A DNA stretch of 64,000 nucleotides from Druceiella hillmani (GCA_039881145.1 JAYKKI010000023.1:5618501-5682500), one strand, 5' to 3'. Counted from the stretch's first letter, positions 1-17,871 are shown. A program made the numbers and translations. Notes: generated by a model from the sequence alone, not told the origin.

Positions 1-95
1 TTTTTGCTGGTTCAGCTGTTAAAAAGTTAGTAAAATATCCAGCATATATTTCAAATCTCAATGAAATAGATTCTTTCTTAGTTAAATGTTATTTC

Positions 96-195
96 CCCAA
101 GTCAAAGATAATTTTTCAGGAAACCACCGACTTTCTCAATACCCAGTCAGCGTATGGAGATCGGTGGTTTCCTAAAAAAATCTCTTTGACTTGGG
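96..195. repeat. 100-bp palindrome in A1
   Basis: Inverted repeat with arms of about 44-47 bases and a 9-base apex. The arm begins CCCAAGTCAAAGA and contains AGGAAACCACCGA; the opposite arm contains TCGGTGGTTTCCT and ends TCTTTGACTTGGG. The same structure, also 100 bases long, is kept in block A2 at 28788-28887. It could be an old MITE or a transcribed hairpin. No clear target duplication is visible. Confidence 0.85.
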
Positions 196-3100
196 CAAAT
201 ACCATTCAGACTAAGAACATATTACACGTTCACAGTAAATTGAGGTCCGCATGTCACTTATAAGATATTTTTGATACTGTCATCGCTTCCATAATTTCTT
301 TCTAAAATTATTGGCGCTCTAGTATTGATCACGAAAAGCGATTTTGAGAAGATGTCACTTCAAAAGTATAATAAAAAATGGGATCACGTTTGCAAACTAT
401 TGCGGATTTTTAGTTAAAGGAACTTCAATCTTAAATTGCAAGAAACAAACAAAACGAAGAATAATGTACTTCTAGGATGGCTAAATTGTAAATAAATTTG
501 TAAGGGGATATTATTCCATTATATGAAAAAAGTGGAATATTATTTTCATCACGCAACTTACTCTTTGCAAAAACGATTACATTCCACCCTAACAGTAAAA
601 CTTCAGGTTCCTAATTTTTGCTTTTTTTAATAAATACTCTTTATTTGAAAGTCTTCAGTGTTTTGAGCCCATGATATAAGTATAACTTACAAATTTTAGT
701 CAAATAACTGACTCTTTTTAAATCAAAATAGTTAAGAAACCATGGTATATTACTGAATGTATTTCTTATTTTATTACGTTCTGTTACATTTCGCGAGCAC
801 CCTTGAAGATTATGTACTTCGTAGTTTTTTATGCACACGCCGTAAACAAATGAGGTCAGACTCACACCGTAAACATCCTCTCCTTATCGTAACATTTAAT
901 AACAATTTTTCGTTGTCATAAAACAACGTGGTCGTAACGCGCTTTTTGCAAGTGATTTTTTACCGGTCCTTAATTCAGTAGGAAATTAAGATGTACGAAA
1001 TTTCTCGGCAAATTATATGCGTGACTTTAGTGTGGTTGATAAATGATAATTACTTACACCACTGAGTAAGTACCATGCGAGTGTAAATCATCTCGAGGAA
1101 ACAATAGAAGACATTATAATTTGAGATTGAGGAAATCTACGTATTTGTGAATCAACTGATTTTCTCATTTTCAACAAATTATCCTCGAATACAAAATAAG
1201 CGATCAGGAGAAAGGATCGCAAGTTAGGAAAGGGTTGCACGTACTGATTGGGTACCGACATATTTACATTCGAACTTTTTCCATATAATCACACACGTGT
1301 AAAAGAAAACCACATGAAAATGGCTTAAGTTATTAACACGATTAAAAACGACAGGACAAAAACCTTGTATTTTATATAGGGTAAAAGTATCTTTTGAGTG
1401 TTTAGAATAGAAGAATATCTATATTTTCTTTACTATGTGACTTAATGTTTTGAAAAATATTTATAGTTTCAATATATTTGTAATTCTAGTAGGCTGCAGT
1501 ACCTGGATTAACTTTTATACTCTATCTGGCCCCTCTATACATTTCATGGGCTAACTTCAGGAGACAGAGAAATAGTGAAACTTTCATGAATTTATTTATG
1601 CTCTTACGCTATTTCTGCTCAAAAATTTAAAGTTTTAGAATAAAACATCCTTCTATCCAGTTTAAAGAAAGACCCTTGAACGTTGCTTAATAACGTATAA
1701 ACATTTTACATCAAAATTCTTAACCATATATTTTGGTTTGCTTTGTAGGTTACCATTTAAACACACGCTAAAGTGTTTCGTTTCATAAACGTTAAAATTT
1801 CTGTTCTACATGTATTCTTCTAGTTGAGGCTGACATTTTATTTTTTGTGATTTCTTTGGAATTTCTATGATGGTACCATAATCTTCAGAGATTCCATAAG
1901 TTAATTCTTAATTATTGTTATTTTAATGGTAACAAAAGTACAGTTATAATAAGAAAAAATAAAATCCAAATAGAGTTAATATGAATCGTTATTTTTATCT
2001 ATAGATTTTGCACAAAATTAGGGTAATTGTTGACTTAAGGGTATTTAAAAAAGAAAATTAACTAATTTCTTTTTCTATCTGTCATGAAATTTAAATCGGA
2101 CATTATTTCTTACATTCCAATTACAGATGCTGCGATGTACGGTGGAAAATTCAAAAGGCGCCATCACTATATATGTTTAAATTTTAAAATTATGTTTATA
2201 TTTACTTGACCATGTTTGGGAACTATTCCACCGTATTATGCATTCAGTGTTCTAGTGGATTCTAAGTCATAAAGTTATTTTTAAGCTACCTCTTCTTGTT
2301 AGTAAACATACCATGATGACAATTGTAGTAAAAGATATAATTTCCGTGCCATATTGATATGAAACTCAGCGACAGCAACAATTTACAAAGTACTGAAATT
2401 TGACAAAGGACATTTTTAGAATTTTATGAGATCAAATTCATTGAAACTATATCTAGTTTTGTAGTCCTTAACCTATTATAAAATAAATCAGTTACCTGTT
2501 ATCGGTGTAAGTTCAGTTTAAGTGCTCTTACTATAAAATATATTAAACAAGGTGTTTAATGGAAAAATTACTACACCATATATTTTCATTAAAACAAAAT
2601 TTTACTGTAAACGAATCGTAGTGATCAAAGAAAGACACGTAATAAAGCAAAAAGTTTGAAACTAAAATTTCTGAAGCCAATTCTCAAGCAACAACCAAAT
2701 ACTATCACGAATTTTACTCAAATAACAAATCAGTCAAAATACAACACGTAAACACGAAGTGCCAAACAGCGTAACAACAATTAAACACTACAGACGTATT
2801 TCTACTGCACGCGTGTGGTATTTATTGTAAATTATTTTGGAGCCTATACTATATATGCTAGTAATATGTGTACCTCAAAATAATTTAACATATATACGAT
2901 TTTGAAATACTGGCATTCTTTGTTTAAAAATGATTAAAAGTTTAAAAATGATTAATTTCTTGTTTTGCTTAAAATCATAATTTATACTAAACGATTCAAT
3001 TCCATGACCATTTCAACCTTAATAAAGTTAAAGGAGCAACCAATTAAAGGGAGCAACCAACCACTTTGCCTTCTACCTAATATACACTTTTTTAATTATA

Positions 3101-3656
3101 TATAGTTTGAAATGGTAATAAGATAAATCATAATAATATTGAAAAATTTCCAGGTATTTACAATTTATGTATTATCCAAATAAGAAACTTAAAACTGGAC
3201 AGTTTTAAGTTCTTGACTAATGTCAAAGTACTAAAATATTCTGATTACATATCAACACGAAACGATCAAATAACGTGATTCTTAATCCCGCAAGACGTCT
3301 TCAATCATATTGAGAGCCTGGGTTTCAGAGCATGTTTCTTTGGTTTTAATCATTGCATGGAACTTGTTGAAATTTATACCTAATAAAACTACCACGAGGA
3401 TATTCTGGAAAAAATTAAATGCATCAATATATTTGTTTTATTATTGTATTGTCTAATGCCTTAATGTTGTAATGGATTTTCATATGTAAAGTATTGATGG
3501 ACTCAATGTAGTCTCACAAGGTTCAATAAATATTTGATATTATTTGGATGGCGAACACGACAGAGTTGCAAGTACGACCGAGCACAAATTGATCATGTAG
3601 TGGTGGAGTCATGCGTGCATCAAAAATTGACATATGCATTATCTGATAAAGCGCAG

Positions 3657-3866
3657 TGGAAGTATTATTCAAACGAGTTGACATAGATATTTGAATATTG
3701 GTCGGTTTCTGAATACATTTTATCGAATAGATATCTATTCTACAACTTTTTTGTTCGAAATTCTTCATACAAAAAAGTTGTCAAATAGATATCTATTCGA
3801 TAAAATGTACTCAGAAACCGGCCAGTATTCAAATATCTATGTCAACTCGTTTGAATAATACTTCCA
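3657..3866. repeat. Large inverted repeat, 96-bp arms
   Basis: Left arm 3657-3752 and right arm 3771-3866 are reverse complements with 5 mismatches in 96 bases, separated by 18 bases. The left arm opens TGGAAGTATTATTC and the right arm closes GAATAATACTTCCA. In the paralogous A2 block only the start of the left arm is present (about 41160-41203), followed directly by sequence that in A1 lies near 4625. Either A1 gained an inverted duplication plus extra DNA, or A2 lost them. Confidence 0.9.
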
Positions 3867-4624
3867 CCGATAAAAGGTGTTTAGAAATCAGCCATAAGTT
3901 ACTTAAGTAAAATACGAGGAATGAGATTACGAGTAAAATTAAATATAAACCGATGCGATACCTGATTACTAATCGTCACTAAATATGTGTTGGCAGTGTT
4001 TGTAAAATTTAATCAGTATTATATGAAATAAATTGTAAAAAAGTTAATCTTGCGCACAAAAGGAGAACGACAAGAAAAAAGAAATAGAAGAAAAATTGAG
4101 ATCGAAAATATATATTTCAATAAAACGTGAATAGATTATTTTTCAAGAAAATAAAATTCAACAAAAAAAGATATCTTGATTTAAATAATGGAACTATGAA
4201 GGGTACTAAAATAATCTCATCTTTACATCTATACAAGGATAGGAATTGTTATTATCTGAGTCTAAAGAATTTTCATTACCATGTATTGAATTAGGTTGGC
4301 AATATCGCATGTGTAAGCACCGCTAATATGTACACCGAGACGCGCAAGTTGGCGGCGCCCACCTTTAAGAATTACAACTACAAAATGTTGACTGTACAGA
4401 TTTTATTACAAACACATCACTTCTTTTATGACTTCAGGTGTCGCCTTTTAGCGGAATTTGTAAGAAACCGCCTCGTTGATTTTTATTGTTGTATTTTATT
4501 GTATTTTATTTTTTCGTATTTTTTAGGTTTTCAAACACAGAGTTTGGGTTACGAGTTAGTCGTATGATCTCAGGATAATCGAATAATATAAAAAAATCTT
4601 TATGTAAAGAATTCGTAATATACA
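3867..4624. other. A1-specific segment absent from A2
   Basis: About 760 bases that follow the large inverted repeat and have no counterpart in A2, where homology jumps from about 41203 to sequence matching 4625. A slightly GC-richer patch lies at 4318-4365. The 79-codon plus-strand ORF at 4328-4567 has no recognisable domain and is probably chance. I see no terminal repeats that would make this a transposon. Confidence 0.55.
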
Positions 4625-5169
4625 TATGAGTTTTATAACAATAAGCGAGTTCAAGAACTTAGCATATTTGTGATTTGGATATGGAACAATAAACAGATGG
4701 CTTATTCTAGTTGTGTTTTCAAGAAAATTTAAAATTTTTGATTGTAATATTTTATACCAGAAAAAAGACAGTTACAGAACCATAGTTATGTAAAAAAACA
4801 AAAGAAAACACGTTTTGAAGTCAAAATTGTAGACGTGAAATTCTTAAAAATAAATGATCATTACGTAGTTTCTTAGCTTTTTATCCATTCAAGTACGGCT
4901 CGCCACAGCGTGAAAATTTTGTGTCGATATAAAAGTTTTATTTAAAGAAAGTATAAAATTCCCCTTTATAAAAAACCGAAAATTGTTTGGAAAAAAAAAT
5001 TTAATGGAATAAAAATTTGGAAAAATTAGATAATGAAAAACGTTTAAGACGTTTTATAGCGACGAATGTAAATGCCAAAACTGAATCAGAGCTTTACTAT
5101 AAAGGTTATGAGGATTGTAGTCAAATACATTAAACTTAGCTGTAAAAAAGATATACTTGTCACAAAAGT

Positions 5170-5610
5170 TTTATATGAAAGTAACATCGAGTAATGCGAT
5201 TTAGATAACAGTAAATCGTTGATATAAACTTCCTTGAAACAGAGAAAAAATAAAATTCAAGTTAAAAAGTGTTAATTTACTTACCCAGAATTCTTGGATC
5301 GAGAAAGTAAACAAGATGTGTTTTTGAACATGGAAGAAGGATGAACAATTGATTCTTGAACCTAAAATAAGGTGAGATAATGTTTCTGAGGATATATCAC
5401 ACGATGAATTAGGCTACATTGATGCATAGCACGATGAATTAGGACAACATTGATGCTTATAATGTAATATACGACTTACGGAAACAATAAAGTAAATAGA
5501 GAAACTTATACATGCATTGATCCCATGGACTTTATTTAGAATTTTGAGTTATGCATATTAAAAATAAATTTTTAATACTTCATTTGGAAAGAAAGCATTG
5601 AACAGTTACC
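5170..5610. other. Second A1-specific segment
   Basis: In A2 the alignment passes from about 41735 (matches 5160) to about 41770 (matches 5615), so about 430 bases here are either inserted in A1 or deleted in A2. It contains the tandem pair at 5401-5460. No coding signal was recognised. Confidence 0.55.
5401..5460. repeat. 30-bp tandem duplication
   Basis: Two adjacent copies of a 30-base unit beginning ACGATGAATTAGG, at 5401-5430 and 5431-5460, differing at a few positions. Confidence 0.85.
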
Positions 5611-5850
5611 AAGCGCACATTTTAATATAATGACAGAAAATGCTCCGCAAATGTAATTTACTTTAAACTATTGCACATACACAAGTAATATGGCTATAAG
5701 GTGCGATATAGGTCAACAATATAAACTTTATTTTCCTTTATTTTTTGCACTGTATGTAAATTTTCCGAAATAAATAATTTATAATCGGAAAAATATCATA
5801 CGGTCAATGGACAAGTCGTTTCAATTGGTAACTATTGCTCCAAGATGTAA

Positions 5851-6117
5851 TTGATTGTACTTATTATACTTATCTTTTCCATCAAAGTAATGCCAAAGAG
5901 TTTATATTTCTCCATTTCCACGAATGTTCAAGAAGTGGTTGAAGTCAGAGTAAGCAATATCAAATATATATTGTCCGTAAGATATGGAAGGAAGTTCGAA
6001 TTATTTCTTATTAAATTATCTTGTACACAATCCAGACCTTGGTTTTACATATTGATATTACGTAAGGCTGAACCAGTACTGGTAACAAGCATTAGATTAC
6101 CTACACTTAAGTTTTAA
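5851..6117 (+). other. ORF partly shared with A2 (possible coding remnant)
   Basis: An 88-codon frame that opens on a non-ATG codon; a methionine lies near codon 14. The paralogous A2 frame (about 42320-42560) is the same except for one TAA just before 42378, and ends at the same point. The last part reads RKAEPVLVT followed by a short hydrophobic tail. There is a faint likeness to the C-terminal pattern of insect odorant receptors (VLTxxK..P). Because the DNA is about 85-90 % identical anyway, sharing a frame is weak evidence. It may be a decayed exon or simply chance. Confidence 0.15.
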
Positions 6118-8995
6118 AAATACGCAAGTACTCAAAATCGAACTTCGTCGACTAACAAGAGATAAAGAAAAAGCGATATAGAAGACGTAACGTTTTCTCT
6201 CCTGCCGTTATCAACTTTTGTTGGTAATTTGAACCTAAACTTGAACACAGATACCACACTAGGTTTTAGATACCTATTCGCAATTCTGTATATTTACTAA
6301 AATGGACTTATGTATGTAACAATTGCATTAAAGTTTTTTTAATTATTTTGTTTTTTTTTTAACTTACAACAAACTGTTGTGATACGTTTTATGAGACTTA
6401 ATAGTTAATTTAATAGCAAATAAAATGACTCAGAATGTCATTTACTATTCGTCCGAGACATCAATTTCTTCCATTGATTATGTATGTATTCAAATTGATA
6501 AGACCCCAAATACCATATATAGATTCTGTCAAAGTAAAAAGATTAGTTTAACCCCAATGAGAAAAATTTTAAATTATTTCTGATAAATAAGAACGTAAAT
6601 GTATGGTATCCTATACTATTTGATCGCGTAAATATTTGTACGTAATTGTTGAAATTTTGACCTATTTTCTTTTTAACAAATATAAGTAAATTAATAATTA
6701 TAAATATTTAAAATATCAAAAGAAGATTTCCTAAACAATTGCTATGCAGCCAGCTAAAAGTTTTTCCCCGGGGTTAAATTAAAAAAATATGGGTTTTTTA
6801 AAATGACCAATTTTCTACAGAAGTTTCTTAATTGAAATTTATACATTTGCTCGCACTTAAAAATTAGCAATCTGTTTGTGAATTTATTTTATTTAACTTA
6901 TTTTATTTATTTCTTTTAATATCACCTTTCCTCCTTCTTGAGATTGTGTTTTTAAGTGGCATTTTAATTTTAGTGTTGCGTTTCCAATGCTATTAATTCG
7001 ATTGGTCCTTTGATTTTATTATAAAATGTAGTTTTTTTTTGTTTTCGTAATGAATTATGCTCCTTGAGTATTTAAAGTGTAAGTTTTTAAACTTGTAGGA
7101 AAATATATTGCATAATTACCATTTAGAGCTTTTTTCAATTTCTTTGATTATTTTTCAATGTTGTCAACCTTACATTAAAAAATATTCAAAGAAATCCAAA
7201 TAATATTTAAAAATATTTTTTTAGTTTTACGCTAATGACATGAGTTGATTTTTTTGTAACACTACATGTGTATCATCTTAGAAAGAATATTACACTATGG
7301 AATTTTATACAATCGAATTGAAAATTCGTAATTTTATGAAAGACTCTTCTAATTTTTCCCTTGCAATTTTGTTCTAAATACAAAAATTGAATTTTCCAAA
7401 AACTTTTATTAACGAGATTAATCCATGGTATTTTCATGACAAACAGCTCTTTGATTCCGTATAATACGTGAGTATAACTTCTAAAGCTGCTCGTAAACTA
7501 ATATTCTTTAAATCGTATTCGAGCAAATACTTCAGTATACTGAATTATTTGAGCAAGAATTTTTGTGTGATAATTTGAGATGAAGTTTGCTGATGTGAGA
7601 AAGAAACTATTGGCAAATTTAAGAGCTTAGGTGATATGCTAATAGATTATTTTAAAGTTTATCGAAAAATTGGCTGAACATAGGTTTTAATAGAAATAAA
7701 TTTTCAATAAAGAAATAATGTTAGATCTAATTTCTAGCTAAGATGTCGCTAAATAATAAAACGTCTACTAATTTGGAAAAAAAGATATTAATTTTTTTGA
7801 AAATGCAAAGTTTAGTAAAATAAGTATTATGGGCATTAGTACTATTACTAGTTTAGAGCAATTACATGCAAAACCTTTACTGCCTGTAAAGCGTCCAATA
7901 AAGAGAAGGTTTCAAACATATGGAATAAAAATTTTCATCTTATCTAGAATGTAATTGAAGGAAGGAATTAAAAGACTAACAAAGAATAAAATATGATCTT
8001 TTGAATTCTTAAATTCAGACATAATTTTATTTTCTTCAATGTAGCTCTTTTAAAAGGAACGATACATAAAACTAAAGAAAAAAATTATTACTTCGCAGTT
8101 TCTGAGAAAACCGGTTATGATATACAAAGGGATAGATACGACCATGATTTTATCATGGTTCCGTTTTTTTCCTACTTAGGTGCGACACTATAAAAACTGT
8201 ATTGATATCGAGCTGAGAATATTGGCAATATTAAAAGAAGACGTAATATATTTTACGGGGAACCGAGTAAAACGGTCATAATGAAGAAATTGTTAAAAAA
8301 TGCTCGAGAATTTGTAAAAATTGTGTGATCTCTTTAGCTTAAAACTTCACTTTTACTTGGGGCTTTTTTTTTTAAACGAAAGAGGTACTAGTGCAGAACA
8401 GGGTGAATGATTCCGTTAGGATGTCAGATATATCCTTGGTAGGGAAATGGTTACACACAACATAAGCATTTAAAAAAAAAACGAAAATTCCACCAAACTT
8501 CATAATATATTGTTAGGTGTATGATTGTTTACGTTTTTATAACAAATGTTTTTTAGAATGGGGCTCGTGTACTTTATATTACATGCGCATACAGTGACAA
8601 AGTCGCCGAAATTTTTATTTAATTTTCACATTTTTTGTTATGATAAACTTAACCTTACTGCAAGAGAAGAAAACTGAATTCATTTTGTAATGAGGTCTAC
8701 ATACCATTTAAACACGTATAATATTCGAGGAAGAGAAAAAATGTCCACTTGTACATCTGTGAATTATCTACCATCCATACACACTATCAAATTGATGGAA
8801 TTAGTAGCCATGTTCTAAAATTATAATTTTCTAAACTTGGCTGTTTTAATTTGATCTAGATATATATAATGCATGTGGCAATATTTTTTTCACGCTAAAA
8901 GTAGACTTAATTTAATGCCAGAATTCATAAGTACATCAGAAATTAGTTTCGACAATACTTCCGAATTTAGATCACGACTTAATTAGGCGGAAAAC

Positions 8996-11117
8996 TATGC
9001 AGTCTTCACATTATTTCCTTGCTTTATAATATTTTAAACAGCCCATATATACTTTCTCACGTTGCTGTTCACGGACCTTTTTTGTATACAGCCCGGGTTT
9101 ACTTTAAAAAAATATTCATGCTTCTCATTCCTGAACATTACACATCTTTTTACTGATATTATTTCTCTCCTGCATCAGAAATGCACTGTCAATACAGGTT
9201 TTCAAAGTTGTTTAAAAATTTAAAAATCGTACCATTTCTAATTTCATTCGTACAATAAACCCTCTGTATATACTATATTTTGTACAGCTCGTCCTTTTAC
9301 TTTTTCTTTTCATCTGTTACGTTATAACAATTAGGTTATTTTATCAGAAAAAATAAAACATTTTTATAATTATATATGGTTTTTGTTCTAACTTACAAGA
9401 TTATTGTCACTTATATAATAAATACAATCTGTAGCAATCTACCTCAGGGTTGATCGTTTAAATTTCTTAGTCGTGGTTGACTGAAAGAAATTGTTCTTGC
9501 AGCAATAAATCAGCCATATATATGTTTATATTCAATTATTAAGGAAATAAGTTAAGAAATAATTAACCAAAAAAAATTGCTAATTAAAAAAAATTAAATT
9601 ATCATCTTTGGCCAGTGGCGTCCATCGCGTAAAAAAGACAAATAGTGTTATAACTTGAAAATTTTCTTGTATAAATCATAGACTTAATATTAATAATACT
9701 GAAGTAGTTTGTGATACACGTATCCAAAGGAATGACGTGAAAATAAAGAAGCATAATGAATGTATTTTTTTTGGTACATAACATTTTGTGGTTTTCCTTC
9801 AAATGTTTTCAAAATCAAAACGATTAAGGTCAACAAAATATGATCCATTTACTGTGTAAGTATACATGCATATTTATGTACGCGCTCATATCTCTAACTG
9901 GGTGTTTCTTTTAAGCAGAATAAACATAATTCTATAAAAATATATTTAACCCTCTCTATCTCCATGACACAAACTAGGCGTACTCAAAATTTCACAAACA
10001 TCGGTTAAGTAATGGAAACGTGAAAGAAAAAAAATGGTTAATGTAAATAGTTATATACTTTTAAACATGTATTGACAAGAAGGAAATAATATAAACAATA
10101 AAATAAAATTTAATAACCGGTTATTCGTCATCGTAAAACTTTATGAAAAAAACCTAATTCTGAGAAATTTTCCTGCTCGGTCGTTGTCTCGCAATACATG
10201 GCCGGTTTTTTGAGGTGATTCAATCAATCGTACTGATCTAAATATTCCCTTAAATTTTCCAGTGATTTTCAATGATGAAAGAAATAATTTTGATAGAAAA
10301 CAAAGGTTTTTAATTACAAATTATAGATTTTCCATTTGTTCTTATAGTGTATAATATAAAGTTATGTATAGAATAGCGTATCAGATAAATTACCTCCACA
10401 GGTTTGCTGGTATATAGGCAGTCTTTTGTCGAAATTTTCTATGATTCTTTTGCACAAATGTGGCTTAATTTCATCGACACAGCCCCCAATTGCCTCCAAT
10501 CGTCTTTTAAAGCGAGAGTAGGTTAACATAAACTTTAAATTAAAAAAAAAACCTAAAGAAAATGTTCAACCGCATTAAGTCGCGTGATCAAGGCAGCCAA
10601 TTCTTATTACCAAAATGAGATATTACACGATAGATATTTTGTGAGAAGAATAAACCTCTTGAAATATCTAATTCTTATCCATGGCGCCAAATTAATTATT
10701 TTGGATTATCGGCAACATTCCCACGAACTGTTCAGATATTTTTTGCTGACTCATATTTTTACTAATTTCGATTAGGAATATTCTCCGTTGCTGGTGGAGA
10801 TTATAATGCGAAACATCATTACTGGGGCTCACGTACAGTAACAACAAAGGGACGGCAACTAAAAATGTCAATTGACAAACTAAATCTTAGTGTTGTCTCG
10901 CCTGCGCAACCCACTTACTGAATATTCTAAATTTGGAATTTACTCTTTTTGAATGAAAATTCTCTTTCACTGACAAAAACGTATTTTTTGGCGGTAAATT
11001 AAATCCAAGTCTTATTATGTTCTTTTTCATTTGTTACGTTTTTTATTTTAACGAATAAATTTTAATTAAATTTCTGCTGTTTGCTGCATTAGTTCACTTC
11101 TGTTTGCTGTTCTCAGT
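8996..11117. other. No gene recognised
   Basis: AT-rich sequence between the end of block A1 and the Tc1 relic. Short frames at 9602-9802 (minus) and 10584-10775 (plus) have no recognisable domain. I searched the part just before 11118 for an inverted repeat matching the DNA after 12085, which would mark the transposon end, and found none. No duplicate of this stretch was noticed elsewhere in the window. Confidence 0.6.
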
Positions 11118-12085
11118 ATGGTTGATAAAACGATAAAAGCTAGTAAAATTATTGCGCTGCTTGAAGAAAACTGTAGCCAATGTTAGCAGGATAATGTGAG
11201 CCATTCCACCTTCCAAAGGACCTGGCAACGATACCAAGAAATGGGCTCCATCAGAAGAAGGCCCGGTTCTGGAAGAAAATAAGCGCTATGAAATCGTCAA
11301 GTTACGTACATGGATCTCAAACAGAACCTCGAGGACGTCAGAGGTACACGAGTAAGCCTATGGACAGTCAGAAGGAGACTTCAGGCCGTCAATATACGTA
11401 GCTATCGCCCAGCTCGGGGCCCTACATTGCTCCGTGAGCACCGAGTTGCCAGATTGAGATTCGCTCAAAATTTTTTGTCATGGACTCAACAAGACTGAAA
11501 TAGTGTTTCATTCTCCGATGAAGCTCGTATATCGATTAGTGATGAGGATCAACGTCGGTGAGTCTTACGAAGACCTGGACAACGCTTCGCAGAAGTGTGC
11601 TTTGAGGAAATGACCCCTTACCGTGGAGGCTCCGTAATGTTTTGGGCTGGTATTAACTCAGATGACCGTACCGAGTTAGTTTTTATTGAAAATGGCACAC
11701 TTAATGAGCAAAGGCACATAACAGAGGTTATTACTCCTCATGCCTAACCCGCATTAACAGCAGTTGGAGGCGAGTCCATTTTTATGGACGACAACCCTCG
11801 TGCCCACCGCTGTAGAGACGTTGATGCGTACATGCAGGAGGCGGGAATTCGTCGGTTAGACTGGCCAGCTAGAAGTCCCGACCTCAATTCGATAGAACAC
11901 ATATGGGATAATCTCAAACCACGCGTCAGAGTTGTAAAACAAGCTCCAGAAAACATTCAGGCTCCTAAAAATGTGATCGGCGATGGGAACGTATTCCTCA
12001 GGAAATGATAAAAAACGTCGTCGAAAGCATACCTAGCAGATTAAGCGCATTGATCTTAGCTAGAAGAGGTCATACTCATTACTAA
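11118..12085 (+). pseudogene. Tc1-like (DD34E) transposase, broken
   Basis: Relic of an IS630/Tc1/mariner-superfamily transposase, the enzyme that cuts out and reinserts Tc1 elements at TA sites. Starting at the ATG at 11118, one frame runs through the helix-turn-helix region (SIRRRPGSGRK, then VRGTRVSLWTVRRRL) and the catalytic core. All three catalytic codons survive: D134 in FSDEAR (11517), D225 in MDDNPRAH (11790) and E260 in NSIEHIWD (11895), with 34 residues between the second D and the E. In-frame stops lie at 11184, 11280, 11289, 11496, 11559 and 11745. A frameshift near 11975 moves the C-terminus (RWERIPQEM ... ARRGHTHY) to another frame ending at 12083-12085. Length of about 322 codons is near normal. 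It is clearly GC-richer than its surroundings. Terminal inverted repeats were not found, so the element ends are unknown. Confidence 0.95.
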
Positions 12086-12361
12086 ATTTTCAAATTTTAT
12101 GTCAAATTAATAAAAAATATTAAAAAATAAACTTAAGCCATTTTTAATGTACCAGTATGAAAACGCTCGTCTGTGGATTTTACATCGTTTTTTTTTTATT
12201 TATTCGCATTTTTAATAACTGAAGTAGGTAAAAACGATATCTCTATAATAACTAACAATATTCTCTTCATATCGCCATATAAAATGCATCAAATAATAAG
12301 AAAATAACCCTGACATGGTTTAATCCTATAAGTGCCCTTTTTTTTCAAAAGAGTGTATACA
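12086..12361. other. Spacer after the Tc1 relic
   Basis: AT-rich sequence with no gene. It should hold the right end of the Tc1 element, but no inverted repeat with the left side could be matched by eye. Confidence 0.5.
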
Positions 12362-16972
<4,611 letters not shown>

Positions 16973-17000
<28 letters not shown>

Positions 17001-17151
17001 ATGAGGTATTCAGTAACTTACGTGCACGTTGTCAAATACATTAGTACTTGACAGTTTGCATGAACTCTATAATTTATGCAATCGACTGTAAGTAGAATCT
17101 ATGGAAAAAAGTTACTGAATACCGCACTTACCACTGATACCATTATATTCG
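16973..17151. repeat. Inverted repeat at the end of B1
   Basis: The core arms GGTATTCAGTAACTT (17005-17019) and AAGTTACTGAATACC (17109-17123) are perfect. The pairing continues outward with gaps to about 16973 and 17151, where TAATGGTATC meets GATACCATTA. The spacer is about 90 bases. Between 17130 and 17215 a motif CACTGATACCA-TATATTCG also occurs twice as a direct repeat. Confidence 0.75.
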
Positions 17152-17547
17152 AAAATAAAATTTACGAATGTAATGGTACTCGTAATCACTGATACCACTA
17201 TATTCGTAAATATAACCAATCTCCAATTGCAATTATTAAATTAACATAGCCCATACTAACAGCATTTGGAGACAGATTATACTTATTTCTGAATATTCGA
17301 CAACATTTTCAGATATAGTTTTATTTCACAAATACACTGAATATTTGACAACACCAAAATATTTTTTTGCACTCTGATTTTGTTAGAGTTAATTAATTAT
17401 TGTTATAAAGATTTTTTTCTGTAATCAGTGTTTTACTAGACATTCTTAAAAAATATTACACAATTTTGATTATTGACAATATTTATTAATATAATAGTTG
17501 ATATATTGAATATATTTGAGATTAAATTTGTAGAAATTCATTATTGA
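17152..17547. other. No gene recognised between B1 and B2
   Basis: AT-rich spacer without coding signal. It leads into the two adjacent hairpins at 17548-17666. Confidence 0.55.
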
Positions 17548-17611
17548 CAGTTAAATGAAACTACTTAAAGAAAGTAGAAATAATACTACATCACGTAGTT
17601 TCATTTAACTG
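17548..17611. repeat. MITE-like foldback, short member
   Basis: Perfect 17-base arms CAGTTAAATGAAACTAC (17548-17564) and its complement (17595-17611) enclose 30 bases. The right half, from about 17565 to 17612, is homologous to both arms of the foldback at 37754-37956 (shared core AATACTACATCAC). The two therefore look like members of one small non-autonomous family, this one internally deleted. No clear target duplication is seen. Confidence 0.7.
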
Positions 17612-17614
17612 TTG

Positions 17615-17666
17615 CAACATTATCAACTGTTATTGTTTCATGTAACAATAATAGTTGATAATGTTG
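17615..17666. repeat. Hairpin with 23-bp arms
   Basis: Arms 17615-17637 and 17644-17666 pair with a single mismatch (which would be a G-U pair in RNA) around a 6-base loop. It directly follows the foldback at 17548-17611. Confidence 0.9.
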
Positions 17667-17871
17667 TTTTTATTCATTGTAAGAAAATCATTTTAATACT
17701 ACAGTTTACGTTAAAACTACGGAAAAGCAGATAAGCACAGATGTATTTAATTGATATTTTGAATTTTTTTTTAACTTTTTCAGTACCATATGTATAAATA
17801 TTATTTCAGTTAAATGTTAACTGAACTTATTGTATATGCTTTTTAACACACAACTGTTTTTTTCATATTTT

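Larger units (their letters stand above)
1..8995 (+). repeat. Segmental duplication block A1
   Basis: Long block without a recognisable gene. It is paralogous, in the same order and orientation, to 28688-31435 plus 39155-45515. Matching points seen: 96-195 with 28788-28887; 1495-1580 with 31350-31435; 1657 with 39230; 2461 with 39990; 3300 with 40760; 5890 with 42330; 6424 with 42879; 7400 with 43860; 8640 with 45160; 8990 with 45512. About 85 % identity was counted over 60 bases at 2461; other parts look similar by eye. The left end lies outside the window. Open reading frames inside are short and are broken in the other copy. The many matched indels suggest DNA decaying without protein-coding constraint. 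Confidence 0.9.

Noticed and set aside
11744..11956. 70-codon minus-strand ORF
   Set aside because: Antisense shadow of the Tc1 transposase relic.
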